DNA of 12,645 nucleotides from CAMFKD01 sp964436955 (GCA_964436955.1 CAYTFC010000083.1:1-12645), one strand, 5' to 3'. Shown: positions 1 to 7,128, counted from the stretch's first letter. Program-made: numbers and translations. The notes: a model not told the origin generated them from the sequence alone.

Positions 1-62
1 CTGCATCTGATATATCGCTATGAGCGCTAGATGAAGTTTTGGTAGCAATCAGGGTTCTAGTT
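1..62 (+). repeat. Possible degenerate right end of the MITE-like repeat
   Basis: This stretch resembles the right end of the element at 11665-12018. In order, both contain GATAT-x-TCG, then GAGC, GCTAG, GGTAGCAA and GGGTT, with differing spacing. The last 20 bases (GGTAGCAA, three different bases, GGGTT, then x-TA) match at about 16 positions. The inner hairpin arm is mostly lost. This is an eye alignment with indels in a short region, so it may be chance; if real it is an old, decayed copy whose outer end lies near 60. Confidence 0.3.
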
Positions 63-122
63 CTAGGACTTAGAAGTCAACTCGCTCGCTGTACAGGTTT
101 GGTATTCAATTCAAATAAAAAC

Positions 123-151
123 TTGATTAATATTTTAAATTTTAGTAAAAT
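123..151 (+). promoter_or_regulatory. Candidate sigma-70/sigma-66-type promoter for the 402-aa gene
   Basis: TTGATT at 123-128 and TAAAAT at 146-151 are separated by 17 bp, which fits a housekeeping promoter and would start RNA near 158, about 43 bases before the ATG at 201. The surrounding 100-190 is very AT-rich, which makes chance matches easier. The -10 box lies inside a small palindrome, ATTTTA-G-TAAAAT (139-151). Confidence 0.5.
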
Positions 152-200
152 ACTAAATAACAAATAATAATAAACGATATAAATTAAAGAGAGACATTAT

Positions 201-1409
201 ATGAATATAACCCTGGTTAGTTATAATGTTAGAAATAATACGACTCCTTTACCTAAGGCTGATCAGACTGCAAAGAAAAATGCGTCAAGCGTTGTTTCAA
301 AAACCATCGCGATAGTCAAAACGATGGTGGGTGTTTGGAGTACTTATAATTTAGTCGATACGGGATTAGCCCGAGTTCTCGCTCTTGAAACACTCGCGCA
401 TGGCACCGGGCCGTTGGGTTATATTGGCATATTTCTAAATGGTGCTGACCCAAATTACGGAGGCGTCGATTTTGGTTCGAGTGCAGGGTATGGGTCTGCG
501 GAATTTATGGAGAACTCTCGGAATTTTTTTCACGTCTTTAGGGATTCCACATTTGACGCCCGATTTACCGTTTTAAGTCTTCCCTATAGAATTGGCACAC
601 CAAAACTTCATTCTATTCTTTCTGGTATGGCTACATTTAACCGGTGTTCAATCGCAGAATCATACAAGCAAATTGCATCTTTGGTCGGCGGAATCTTTGG
701 AGCGTTAACTCCTATACTTAAGTTCAGATACACTCTTGAAGAGGTCATGCAGTGCACGCATTCTTTTTGCCTAGAGGATGATCCTAACTATAGGGGCTGG
801 GCGTATCGAACTCCCAATGTCATGAGCGCTAGTCGGCTCGGAATTACCGGAAGCCTTTTACATGGGATTGATTCCCAAATCATAGACCGAATGGCAGCAG
901 ACCCAGTGAAGGTGATATCAGGTGTGGGATTGCTTGTTTTAGCTGCGGTAACGGCGAGAAAAACGTATCAGTATATTAAACGTGAAAGGAACGAGCCTTC
1001 CGAGCGACCAGAGGAGCTGCAAAAACCTTCATTTTTTCAAAAATTTAAACGGATAGCTATAAAAGCAATAGAGGCTTCACCAGAAATATTTGTTGTGATG
1101 ACGGTAGCTGTCTCACTTTTTGCACTCAATGCTGACAATGGTTTGCTGGGTGCTGCGCTCAGTAAGTCTCAAGAGGTAGCTTCCCACTTGATCGCGTCTG
1201 CTTTGACACAACCAGAGTCGCTAGTAAAAGTAGGATTCTCTATGCTAGCAATGGCCGCAACACGTAGGACCTATCGAAATTTGATGCAGCAACCCCTGGC
1301 GGCCGAACAAAAAGCTAACGGAAAATTCACCAAAATACTTAAAGCATCACTAAAACATAGCTCTCGGGCAATTTTCGCCATAATGGTTATAGCCCTCAAC
1401 ACTCTCTGA
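201..1409 (+). CDS. Hypothetical protein with hydrophobic segments and a duplicated C-terminal half
   Basis: I do not recognise a named family. The ATG at 201 follows a purine-rich AAAGAGAG (187-194), a plausible ribosome site. Hydrophobic stretches lie at about residues 157-173, 237-251, 296-309, 344-353 and 389-402, so membrane association is likely; there is no classical N-terminal signal peptide, since the first 30 residues are polar. Residues 223-309 and 326-402 look like two copies of one unit: each has I/V-x-S-x-I/L-I, then P, a hydrophobic helix, a T/A-R-K/R-TY motif (TARKTYQ at 251-257; ATRRTYR at 353-359), a basic KF-x-K/R-I linker and a second hydrophobic helix. The N-terminal part carries HGTG (67-70), GADPNYGG (81-88) and NFFHVFRDS (108-116), loosely like the opening of ADP-ribosyltransferase folds; this is only a suggestion. 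The gene converges on gatB. An inclusion-membrane or secreted role is possible but unproven. Confidence 0.75.
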   Translation: MNITLVSYNVRNNTTPLPKADQTAKKNASSVVSKTIAIVKTMVGVWSTYNLVDTGLARVLALETLAHGTGPLGYIGIFLNGADPNYGGVDFGSSAGYGSAEFMENSRNFFHVFRDSTFDARFTVLSLPYRIGTPKLHSILSGMATFNRCSIAESYKQIASLVGGIFGALTPILKFRYTLEEVMQCTHSFCLEDDPNYRGWAYRTPNVMSASRLGITGSLLHGIDSQIIDRMAADPVKVISGVGLLVLAAVTARKTYQYIKRERNEPSERPEELQKPSFFQKFKRIAIKAIEASPEIFVVMTVAVSLFALNADNGLLGAALSKSQEVASHLIASALTQPESLVKVGFSMLAMAATRRTYRNLMQQPLAAEQKANGKFTKILKASLKHSSRAIFAIMVIALNTL

Positions 1410-1459
1410 ATTCCTCTGCAGTGAAGCGATCCGGATGCTTTTGTGCTCTCAAGCCACGT

Positions 1460-1488
1460 GGTCCACTTAGACAGACTCTAAGTGGACC
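1460..1488 (+). terminator. Stem-loop terminator between the convergent 402-aa gene and gatB
   Basis: Arms GGTCCACTTAG (1460-1470) and CTAAGTGGACC (1478-1488) are perfectly complementary over 11 bp, with a 7-base loop ACAGACT. The following CTTTGTGTG is only a weak U tract. It sits 51 bp after the 402-aa gene stops and 105 bp past the end of gatB, so it could serve both directions, with the plus strand favoured. Confidence 0.6.
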
Positions 1489-1592
1489 CTTTGTGTGAAA
1501 AAGGAGTTTACCTTCTTCTTCAATGCTGGTAGTTTCTTCCAAATTTAATTGTGGACCAATATGGAGCAGGCAATTCGCGACTAATCGATAGC

Positions 1593-3050
1593 TTAAGTCA
1601 ATTTTTTGTTAAGCAAGTCGTTAACTACTTTTGGAGAGGCTTTTCCTCTAGTTAGCTTCATGACTTGACCCACAAGAAAGGCAAATGCTTTCTCTTTGCC
1701 GGCTTTGTAATCGGCGGCGCTTTGTGCATTATCGGCCAAAACTTGATCGACTAAAGCTTCAATTTCTGCTTCGCCGTGCATTGGCTGGTAGTCTGGGTTG
1801 GCGTCAACGATTTCTTTAACCGTTTTTTTAGGCGTTGCTAGCAAATCATCAGCTACGCTTTTAGCTATTCTGCCTGTGATGGTTCCTGCATCAATCAAAT
1901 TAATCAGTGCAGCAATTTCTTTGGCAGGGATGCCGAGATCGACAAGCGTCTTTCCAGATTCTTTTAGGCGTCCCGCAAACTCAATCACAATCCAGTTGCA
2001 AAGGGCACGGGCATTTTTACAGCTTTTGAGCCCTTCTTCAAAATAGTCCGCCAACGGTTTGTCGCTGGTCAGCACGAATGCGGTATCGGCGGAAAGGGCC
2101 AGCTCGCGCACATAGCGTCGTAGTCTCTGTAAGGGCATTTCCGGCAGGGTGTTACGCACTTCTTCGATATAGGCATCTGTCAAAACAATCGGTACTAGAT
2201 CTGGCTCAGGACAATAACGGTAGTCGTCGGCATGTTCCTTACGACGCATCAGCACCGTTTCCTTCTTGCCAGCGTCCCAGCGGTAGGTAGCTTGCTGGAT
2301 GACGGTTTTGATGTCGGCGGTCGGATTGCGATTGTACTCTCTAATCTGTCGTTGGATTTCGGCTGCTAGTGCCAGCTCCAAGAAGTTAAAGGAGTTCATG
2401 TTCTTAATTTCGATTTTATTGCGCAGGCCAGTTTCACCCTTTTTGCGAACAGAAACGTTGGCATCGATACGCAACGAGCCTTCTTCCATGTTGCAATCGG
2501 AAGCATCGAGATACTGCATGATGCCTTTGACAGCCATGGCGTAGGCAGCGGCGTCTTTAGGAGTATGCATGCACGGTTCTGAAACGATCTCTAGCAGCGG
2601 AACACCAGCGCGGTTGTAATCCACTCCAGCAAAATTCGAGAAGTGTTTGAGCATACCTGCGTCATCTTCGAGATGCGCATGATGGATCTGGAACGTTTTT
2701 TCCACTCCACCGACTTCTACAGTAACTTCTCCACCGATGACAATGGGTTCATAAAACTGTGTAATCTGAAAGTTTCGCGGGCTGTCCGGGTAGAAGTAAG
2801 ATTTGCGGTCGAAGCGGCTGACTTTGGCCACTTCAGCGCCTACAGCGCATCCAAATTGTGTCGCTTTGCGAACAGCTTCCTGGTTTAGCACCGGAAGACT
2901 TCCGGGCTGGCCCGTGCATACCACGCTAATATTGGTATTGGGCTCATCGCCAAAGCGGTTTGGAGCCGAGCTAAAAAGCTTGCTGCGCGTATTGAGCTCG
3001 ACATGGATTTCAAGGCCTATGACGGCTTCCCAGGAATCGTGGTCAGTCAT
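1593..3050 (-). CDS. gatB: Aspartyl/glutamyl-tRNA(Asn/Gln) amidotransferase subunit B
   Basis: GatB is the tRNA-binding and kinase subunit of the cytoplasmic GatCAB complex. It phosphorylates the side chain of Glu-tRNA(Gln) or Asp-tRNA(Asn), which then receives ammonia made by GatA. At 485 residues it is full length. It starts with the family signature IGLEIHVELNT (11-21), continues with FYPDSPRNFQITQF, HLEDDAGM and DYNRAGVPLLEIVSEP in the catalytic cradle, and ends with the helical tail (GatB/YqeY) domain over roughly the last 150 residues, closing KVVNDLLNKKL. The ATG is preceded by AGGAG at good spacing and lies 13 bp after the gatA stop, so the genes are co-transcribed. The wording strongly resembles chlamydial GatB from memory. 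Last gene of gatCAB. Confidence 0.97.
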   Translation of the reverse strand: MTDHDSWEAVIGLEIHVELNTRSKLFSSAPNRFGDEPNTNISVVCTGQPGSLPVLNQEAVRKATQFGCAVGAEVAKVSRFDRKSYFYPDSPRNFQITQFYEPIVIGGEVTVEVGGVEKTFQIHHAHLEDDAGMLKHFSNFAGVDYNRAGVPLLEIVSEPCMHTPKDAAAYAMAVKGIMQYLDASDCNMEEGSLRIDANVSVRKKGETGLRNKIEIKNMNSFNFLELALAAEIQRQIREYNRNPTADIKTVIQQATYRWDAGKKETVLMRRKEHADDYRYCPEPDLVPIVLTDAYIEEVRNTLPEMPLQRLRRYVRELALSADTAFVLTSDKPLADYFEEGLKSCKNARALCNWIVIEFAGRLKESGKTLVDLGIPAKEIAALINLIDAGTITGRIAKSVADDLLATPKKTVKEIVDANPDYQPMHGEAEIEALVDQVLADNAQSAADYKAGKEKAFAFLVGQVMKLTRGKASPKVVNDLLNKKLT

Positions 3051-3063
3051 CTCTGTCGTTCTC

Positions 3064-4518
3064 CTACTTAGCTAGTTCGGGTATAGACGCTTGTGGAGTT
3101 GTCGCGCGTTCGAAGGCGTAAGCACTGGCGAAGACATCCACATCGCGTTTCTGAGGGCCCATGAATTGAATACCTAGCGGCTGCCCTTTTTCGGTAAAAC
3201 CGGAGGGAACGCTAATGGCTGGAATACCTGCAAGGTTCGCTGGAATGGTGAAAATATCTTCCAGATATTCGCGTAGTGGATCGCTGATGGATCCTTGTTC
3301 AAAAGCACCATCGGTTGTGACTGGTGTAACGACCAGATCACATGTGGCAAATGCTGCTTCAAACTGGCGTATAATGAGTGTACGCACCTTTTGTGCTTTG
3401 CGGTAATAGGCATCTTGAAAACCAGATGAAAGCACATAGGTTCCGAGCATAATACGGCGCTTAACCTCTTTGCCATAGCCAGCTTCTTTGGAGAAGTCAT
3501 AAACCTCTGACAAGGTTTTGGCGTCTGCAGCGCGTTGCCCATAGCGAATGCCATCGAAGCGCGCTAGGTTTGTGGAGGCTTCCGCTGGAGCAATAATGTA
3601 GTAGGCTGCGATGCCATTCTTTAGCAGGGATAGGTCAACATCTACGATGGTTGCGCCGAGCTTCTTTAATGTCTCTAGCGAGGCGTCAAAGTTGGCGCGA
3701 GTGTGGGCAGGAAGTCCTTCGAGAAATTGCCAAGGCACTCCGATTTTTTTGCCGGGAAGCGCCGTTTTCAAGTTGTTGATGTAGTCCTCGGGGCCTGTTG
3801 GCAAACTGGTGGAATCGCGTGTGCAATGGCGTCCGAGCACTTCCATTAGAAGCGCAGTATCTTGAACTGTGGTAGCAAAAGGGCTGATCTGATCAAGGGA
3901 GGAGCCAAACGCCACCAGACCATACCGCGAAACGCGTCCATAAGTTGGCTTAAAGCCTACAATGCCACAAAGGGCTGCGGGTTGACGTACAGAACCCCCG
4001 GTATCACTTCCAAGAGCCAGCGGACATAATCTGGCCGCCACAGCTACTGCAGATCCCCCGGATGACCCGCCTGGAGTCCAATTTAGGTTCCATGGATTGT
4101 GCGTTTTCATCAGTGCTGAGTGTGCTGTGGAGGAGCCCATAGCGAACTCGTCCATGTTGGTTTTACCGATGATGATGGCATCTTCAACTTCGAGAAGTTC
4201 GGTAACGGTAGCGTCAAAAGGTGCGCGGTAATTGGTCAGAAATTTGGAGCCGCAAGTTGAGGTGACACCATTAACATGGATGTTGTCTTTGAGTGCGATA
4301 GGAACCCCAGCCAACTTGCCGAGTTCGTCTCCACGAGCCTTTTTGGCATCGAGAGCCATCGCTTTTTCCACAGCGCGTTCAGTCATTACCGTTATGAAAG
4401 CACCGACTTGCGGGTTCAGGCGCTCAATGCGCTCCAAAAAGTACTTGGTGATTTCTAGGGCTGTGCGTTTGCCACTAACAAAACTGTCGCGTATTTGAAT
4501 AGCAGTTTCTAAATGCAT
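3064..4518 (-). CDS. gatA: Aspartyl/glutamyl-tRNA(Asn/Gln) amidotransferase subunit A
   Basis: GatA is the glutaminase of GatCAB: an amidase-signature enzyme that hydrolyses glutamine (or asparagine) and channels ammonia to GatB. At 484 residues it is full length. The Ser-cisSer-Lys triad is visible: Lys77 in ALKDNIHVNG, Ser152 in PGGSSGGSA and Ser176 in GSDTGGSVRQPA, each two positions before the S. aureus numbering as I recall it (79, 154, 178). Later motifs such as STNLARFDGIRYG and FTIPANLAGIPAISVPSG are typical. It starts 16 bp after the gatC stop, with an AAGG ribosome site before the ATG. The enzyme should be active. Confidence 0.97.
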   Translation of the reverse strand: MHLETAIQIRDSFVSGKRTALEITKYFLERIERLNPQVGAFITVMTERAVEKAMALDAKKARGDELGKLAGVPIALKDNIHVNGVTSTCGSKFLTNYRAPFDATVTELLEVEDAIIIGKTNMDEFAMGSSTAHSALMKTHNPWNLNWTPGGSSGGSAVAVAARLCPLALGSDTGGSVRQPAALCGIVGFKPTYGRVSRYGLVAFGSSLDQISPFATTVQDTALLMEVLGRHCTRDSTSLPTGPEDYINNLKTALPGKKIGVPWQFLEGLPAHTRANFDASLETLKKLGATIVDVDLSLLKNGIAAYYIIAPAEASTNLARFDGIRYGQRAADAKTLSEVYDFSKEAGYGKEVKRRIMLGTYVLSSGFQDAYYRKAQKVRTLIIRQFEAAFATCDLVVTPVTTDGAFEQGSISDPLREYLEDIFTIPANLAGIPAISVPSGFTEKGQPLGIQFMGPQKRDVDVFASAYAFERATTPQASIPELAK

Positions 4519-4534
4519 GTGTGTATTGCCTTTT

Positions 4535-4840
4535 TCAGGATGGCTCTTGCTGAAGAACGGGAGGAACTCGAATCATACCTCCAACATGGTCTGGAGAGTT
4601 GGCCAAAAATACTTCACGAGGGAGCGTTTTGCCAATGGTATCTTCGCGAGTGACATTATTCATGCCGGCGATGACGTTGCTGCAAGGGGGGACGCCTTCG
4701 GTGTCGATGGATTGCAGCTGATCTATGTATTCTAGAATACGTTGCAGATCTTTGAACATCGCTTCAGCGTCTTCTTCGCTGTAGTGAATGCGGCAAAGTT
4801 GGGATAAGTAGCGGATGGTCTCTTTGGTAAGATCAGCCAT
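4535..4840 (-). CDS. gatC: Aspartyl/glutamyl-tRNA(Asn/Gln) amidotransferase subunit C
   Basis: GatC is the small belt-like subunit that wraps around the GatA-GatB interface and stabilises the complex. At 101 residues it has the usual length. The N-terminal helical part (to about residue 45) ends in IDQLQSIDTEGVPP, and the C-terminal part carries the conserved REDTIGKTLPREVFLANSPD and GGMIRVPPVL. First gene of the operon, with a promoter at 4874-4902. Full-length GatCAB implies that this organism makes Gln-tRNA and/or Asn-tRNA indirectly, as chlamydiae do. Confidence 0.95.
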   Translation of the reverse strand: MADLTKETIRYLSQLCRIHYSEEDAEAMFKDLQRILEYIDQLQSIDTEGVPPCSNVIAGMNNVTREDTIGKTLPREVFLANSPDHVGGMIRVPPVLQQEPS

Positions 4841-4873
4841 AGCGTCTCAATCTAAGCGGGTTTAAAGCCGCGG

Positions 4874-4902
4874 ATTGTACAGACACTCGGCAAAACAGGC
4901 AA
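4874..4902 (-). promoter_or_regulatory. Promoter for gatCAB
   Basis: Read on the minus strand, TTGCCT (4897-4902) and TACAAT (4874-4879) are separated by exactly 17 bp. RNA would start near 4867, about 27 bases before the gatC ATG. Both boxes are close to consensus. Confidence 0.65.
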
Positions 4903-4941
4903 GATTACACTTCATTTCACTAGATTACACTAAATTAGACT
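4902..4941 (-). repeat. Four tandem 10-bp repeats directly behind the gatC -35 box
   Basis: The plus-strand decamers AGATTACACT, TCATTTCACT, AGATTACACT and AAATTAGACT follow one another without gaps (4902-4911, 4912-4921, 4922-4931, 4932-4941). Units 1 and 3 are identical, and ATT, A and CT keep their columns in all four. The 10-bp period puts the units on one face of the helix, next to the gatC -35 box. This could be an activator array or UP-like element; no function is shown. Confidence 0.6.
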
Positions 4942-4982
4942 TTGTAGCGCTGCTTCGCCGAAGTGGCATTTCGTTCCCGATC

Positions 4983-5017
4983 TAATTTCACGAAAAAATG
5001 GTTTTTTTGTGAAATTA
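4983..5017. promoter_or_regulatory. Operator-like palindrome 1 upstream of abiE
   Basis: TAATTTCAC-G-AAAAAA, a TGG centre, then TTTTTT-T-GTGAAATTA form an inverted repeat with a single mismatched position (4992 against 5008). It overlaps the candidate -35 box of the abiE promoter. It shares the TTTCAC...GTGAAA outer arms with the palindrome at 5038-5068. AbiEi antitoxins are known to repress their own operon by binding paired inverted repeats in the promoter, and this fits that pattern. Confidence 0.65.
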
Positions 5018-5037
5018 TACGCAGATACTTGTAGATA
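5008..5037 (+). promoter_or_regulatory. Candidate abiE operon promoter
   Basis: TTGTGA (5008-5013) and TAGATA (5032-5037) are 18 bp apart, with TG one base before the -10 box (TG-T-AGATA), as in extended -10 promoters. RNA would start inside the second palindrome. The placement between the two palindromes supports the call; the boxes themselves are moderate matches. Confidence 0.45.
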
Positions 5038-5068
5038 TTTTCACAAAAAGATGCTATTTTTGTGAAAA
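5038..5068. promoter_or_regulatory. Operator-like palindrome 2 upstream of abiE
   Basis: Arms TTTTCACAAAAA (5038-5049) and TTTTTGTGAAAA (5057-5068) are perfectly complementary over 12 bp around GATGCTA. It covers the expected transcription start and touches the ribosome site AAGGAG (5068-5073). Its centre (5053) lies 53 bp from the centre of palindrome 1 (5000), close to five helical turns, so two bound dimers would face the same side. Confidence 0.7.
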
Positions 5069-5079
5069 AGGAGCGTTTC

Positions 5080-5688
5080 ATGCATCAAAGTATTGAGTCT
5101 AAGGTAAAAGACCGAGTCTTAGATCATGGTCCGGGTTGGTGTTTTACTGGAGCGCATTTTTCGGACCTTGGCAATGATGATTCCATTCGTAAAGCGCTCT
5201 CCATTCTGCAAAAGCAAAATATTATCCGAAGACTAACTCAAGGTGTTTATGACTATCCCAAAACTCATCACTTATTGGGAATAATCCCTCCGGATTTAAC
5301 TGACGTTGCTCGGGCGATTGCGGACAAGAATGGAGTTCAGATTCAACCTGCTGGAGCCTATGCGGCGAACCTAGTAGGGGTCTCAGAGCATGTGCCTGGG
5401 CGTGTGGTTTTTTTAACGGAAGGACCATCAAAGAGGGTCAAAATTGGCAATCAAGAAATTATATTTAAGAAGACCACTACTAGGATGATGGCTGCTGCAG
5501 GAACTAAAGAAGGTCTTGTTATTCAGGCACTAAAGAACTTGGGAAGAGACCGCATCAATTCAACAGTGCAGATAAAAATTTTTCAATTTCTTAACGGCGC
5601 AACCGAAAAAGAAATTAGACAAAATTTAAAATTCGCACCACAATGGGTTCGTTCCCTAGTTTTCGCAATAATGGAATTTAAGCCATGA
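5080..5688 (+). CDS. AbiEi-like antitoxin / transcriptional repressor (DUF6088 type)
   Basis: Antitoxin of a type IV AbiE toxin-antitoxin system. In characterised systems the antitoxin counteracts the nucleotidyltransferase toxin without forming a stable complex and represses its own operon through an N-terminal winged helix. Residues 19-60 fit that domain: GWCFTGAHFSDLG, then a recognition-helix region DSIRKALSILQKQNIIRRL and the wing GVYDYPK. Residues 90-140 (IQPAGAYAANLVG, VVFLTEGPSKRVKIGN) match the DUF6088/AbiEi pattern I remember. The ATG at 5080 is chosen over an in-frame GTG at 5062 because AAGGAG (5068-5073) is ideally spaced for it and the GTG lies inside palindrome 2; this gives 202 residues. 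The stop overlaps the toxin start (ATGA). Confidence 0.88.
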   Translation: MHQSIESKVKDRVLDHGPGWCFTGAHFSDLGNDDSIRKALSILQKQNIIRRLTQGVYDYPKTHHLLGIIPPDLTDVARAIADKNGVQIQPAGAYAANLVGVSEHVPGRVVFLTEGPSKRVKIGNQEIIFKKTTTRMMAAAGTKEGLVIQALKNLGRDRINSTVQIKIFQFLNGATEKEIRQNLKFAPQWVRSLVFAIMEFKP

Positions 5689-6743
5689 ATGCCATTCATT
5701 TATTAGCTAACCATGAACGAGAACTTTTCTTTAGAGCAGCGGCTGACATACGGAAAATACCCTTAGGAATTATTGAGAAGGATTTTTGGGTTGTATGGGT
5801 GCTAGAAATGCTCTTTGGTATGGAGACAATCAGTCCCTACCTCACTTTTAAAGGCGGTACATCTCTTTCTAAGATATATGGATTGATTCACCGGTTTTCT
5901 GAGGATATCGATCTTTCCCTTGAAAAAGATTTTTTTGGCTTTGTAGGAGCTTCTGACCCCGAAAAGGCTCCTTCAAGGAAAAAACAACAGGCCAATTTAG
6001 AAAATCTTTCGAAAACTTGTTCTCACTATGTTCAGCACAAGCTGCTACATGAATTGAAGGATGTCATTGCCACACAACTGGGTACAAACGAAGACTGGGA
6101 AGTCTTTATTGATAAAGACGACTGCGACGGCCAAACGATACTGTTCCGATACCCAAGTGAAACTCCTAAGATTGGATATATACGTCCCATTGTTAAAATC
6201 GAAATTGGTGCCCGATCTGAGCACTGGCCAGTCAGTGAACACAGAATACAAAGTTATGCAAAGGACGCATTGCAAGAAAAAATGCATGAACCTGAAGTGC
6301 GAGTTCGCGTTCTTAACGCGGAAAGAACTTTTTGGGAGAAGGCCACCATTCTTCATCAATATGCTCACTTGCCAGAAGATAAAAGGCTTCCTCCTCGTAT
6401 CTCAAGGCATTTTTATGACTTTTTTCGTTTACTAAATTCCGAAGTGAAGGAAAAAGCCCTGGAGAACCTTGACCTCCTTAAAAGGGTAGCAATTCACAAA
6501 AGCATTTACTTTTCGTCAGCTTGGGCAAACTATGCAAGTGCTTGGAAGGCGTTGAAGTTGTTTCCTTCAAATAAGGTTATTGCAGAACTTACCCAAGACT
6601 ACATTCTGATGAAGGATATGTTTTTTGGAGAAGTTCCGGAGTGGGAATTGATATTAGATACGATTGTCGATTTTGAGAAAGAGTTCAACCAGCTGCAATC
6701 CCTGCGTTTGACTAATTCCCGTTTTATGCTACAAATGAACTAG
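5685..6743 (+). CDS. AbiEii-like nucleotidyltransferase toxin
   Basis: Toxin of the AbiE pair, in the DNA-polymerase-beta-like nucleotidyltransferase superfamily (AbiEii/AbiGii, related to mycobacterial MenT toxins, of which some modify tRNA acceptor ends). Family motifs are present in order: FKGGTSLSK (55-63, nucleotide-binding GG-S/T), SEDIDLS (72-78, the catalytic acidic pair), KIEIG (171-175, third motif) and ERTFWEKATILH (213-224, C-terminal motif), followed by RHFYDFFRL (241-249). At 352 residues it is intact and should be active, so a working antitoxin is expected. Translation is coupled to the antitoxin by the ATGA overlap at 5685. AbiE systems confer phage abortive infection or stabilise DNA; which applies here is unknown, as is the target. 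Confidence 0.93.
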   Translation: MNAIHLLANHERELFFRAAADIRKIPLGIIEKDFWVVWVLEMLFGMETISPYLTFKGGTSLSKIYGLIHRFSEDIDLSLEKDFFGFVGASDPEKAPSRKKQQANLENLSKTCSHYVQHKLLHELKDVIATQLGTNEDWEVFIDKDDCDGQTILFRYPSETPKIGYIRPIVKIEIGARSEHWPVSEHRIQSYAKDALQEKMHEPEVRVRVLNAERTFWEKATILHQYAHLPEDKRLPPRISRHFYDFFRLLNSEVKEKALENLDLLKRVAIHKSIYFSSAWANYASAWKALKLFPSNKVIAELTQDYILMKDMFFGEVPEWELILDTIVDFEKEFNQLQSLRLTNSRFMLQMN

Positions 6744-6757
6744 AACTTGGAGGGCTA

Positions 6758-7096
6758 ATGTTCGATAGCTTTAATTCGCCTAACGCCATGGCACTTATCC
6801 TTTCGCTTGTGATTTTTGCGGTCACAAGTTCACTTATCGTTTATCGTCTTGTTCCCTTTATCATTACTGTTGCGTTACTATTCTTCTGGTTAGCGTCTGG
6901 TTTTGCCATAGCTAACAATGAAATTATCAACACCTATTTGGGCACATACATCACTGAGAAAGACAAAGCAGCTATCGATAGTTTAGATGAACCCGAATCC
7001 ATTGCGGCTGCCAAGCAAAAGATTTCGGCAATTTTCATGGAAGTTGTCAACACACTCTCCAATAAAAAATCAGATCCATCTCCGCCGAAACCCTAG
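6758..7096 (+). CDS. Small two-helix membrane protein in the abiE operon
   Basis: Not a family I recognise. GGAGG (6749-6753) precedes the ATG by four bases, and the gene begins 14 bp after the toxin stop with no visible terminator or promoter between, so it is probably co-transcribed with abiE. The 112 residues hold two adjacent hydrophobic helices (about 10-28 and 31-51) separated by one Arg, then a charged 60-residue tail (KDKAAIDSLDEPESIAAAKQ) ending in a Ser/Pro-rich SDPSPPKP. Most of the protein would be a soluble tail on a hairpin membrane anchor. It is not part of the canonical two-gene AbiE system, and may be an accessory component or an unrelated passenger. Confidence 0.8.
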   Translation: MFDSFNSPNAMALILSLVIFAVTSSLIVYRLVPFIITVALLFFWLASGFAIANNEIINTYLGTYITEKDKAAIDSLDEPESIAAAKQKISAIFMEVVNTLSNKKSDPSPPKP

Positions 7097-7098
7097 CC

Positions 7099-7127
7099 TT
7101 CTTTTCTTGTGACCTTTCGTATATAAT
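7099..7127 (+). promoter_or_regulatory. Candidate promoter for imuB-dnaE2
   Basis: A perfect TATAAT lies at 7122-7127. The best 17-bp-spaced upstream hexamer is TTCTTT (7099-7104), a poor -35 box, which is common for promoters needing activation or under tight control. Expected RNA start is near 7134, inside the palindrome at 7129-7150. Confidence 0.5.
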
Positions 7128-7128
7128 G

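Noticed and set aside
201..1409. FFAT-like motif (STFDARF) linking the 402-aa protein to IncV function
   Set aside because: The consensus needs acidic residues at the first and last core positions; these are missing, so the resemblance is too weak.
3174..3554. Second reading frame of 126 codons on the minus strand inside gatA
   Set aside because: It overlaps well-conserved gatA completely, has no family signature, and is explained as an out-of-frame shadow.
4953..4963. CTTCG-C-CGAAG palindrome between gatC and abiE as an operator or terminator
   Set aside because: Only 5-bp arms, no T tract and no matching second site; too short to support a call.
4983..5068. TGTGA/TCACA half-sites suggesting CRP binding sites
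   Set aside because: CRP sites read TGTGA-N6-TCACA; here the order is reversed (TCAC outside left, GTGA outside right) with A/T tracts inside, so an AbiEi operator is the better reading.
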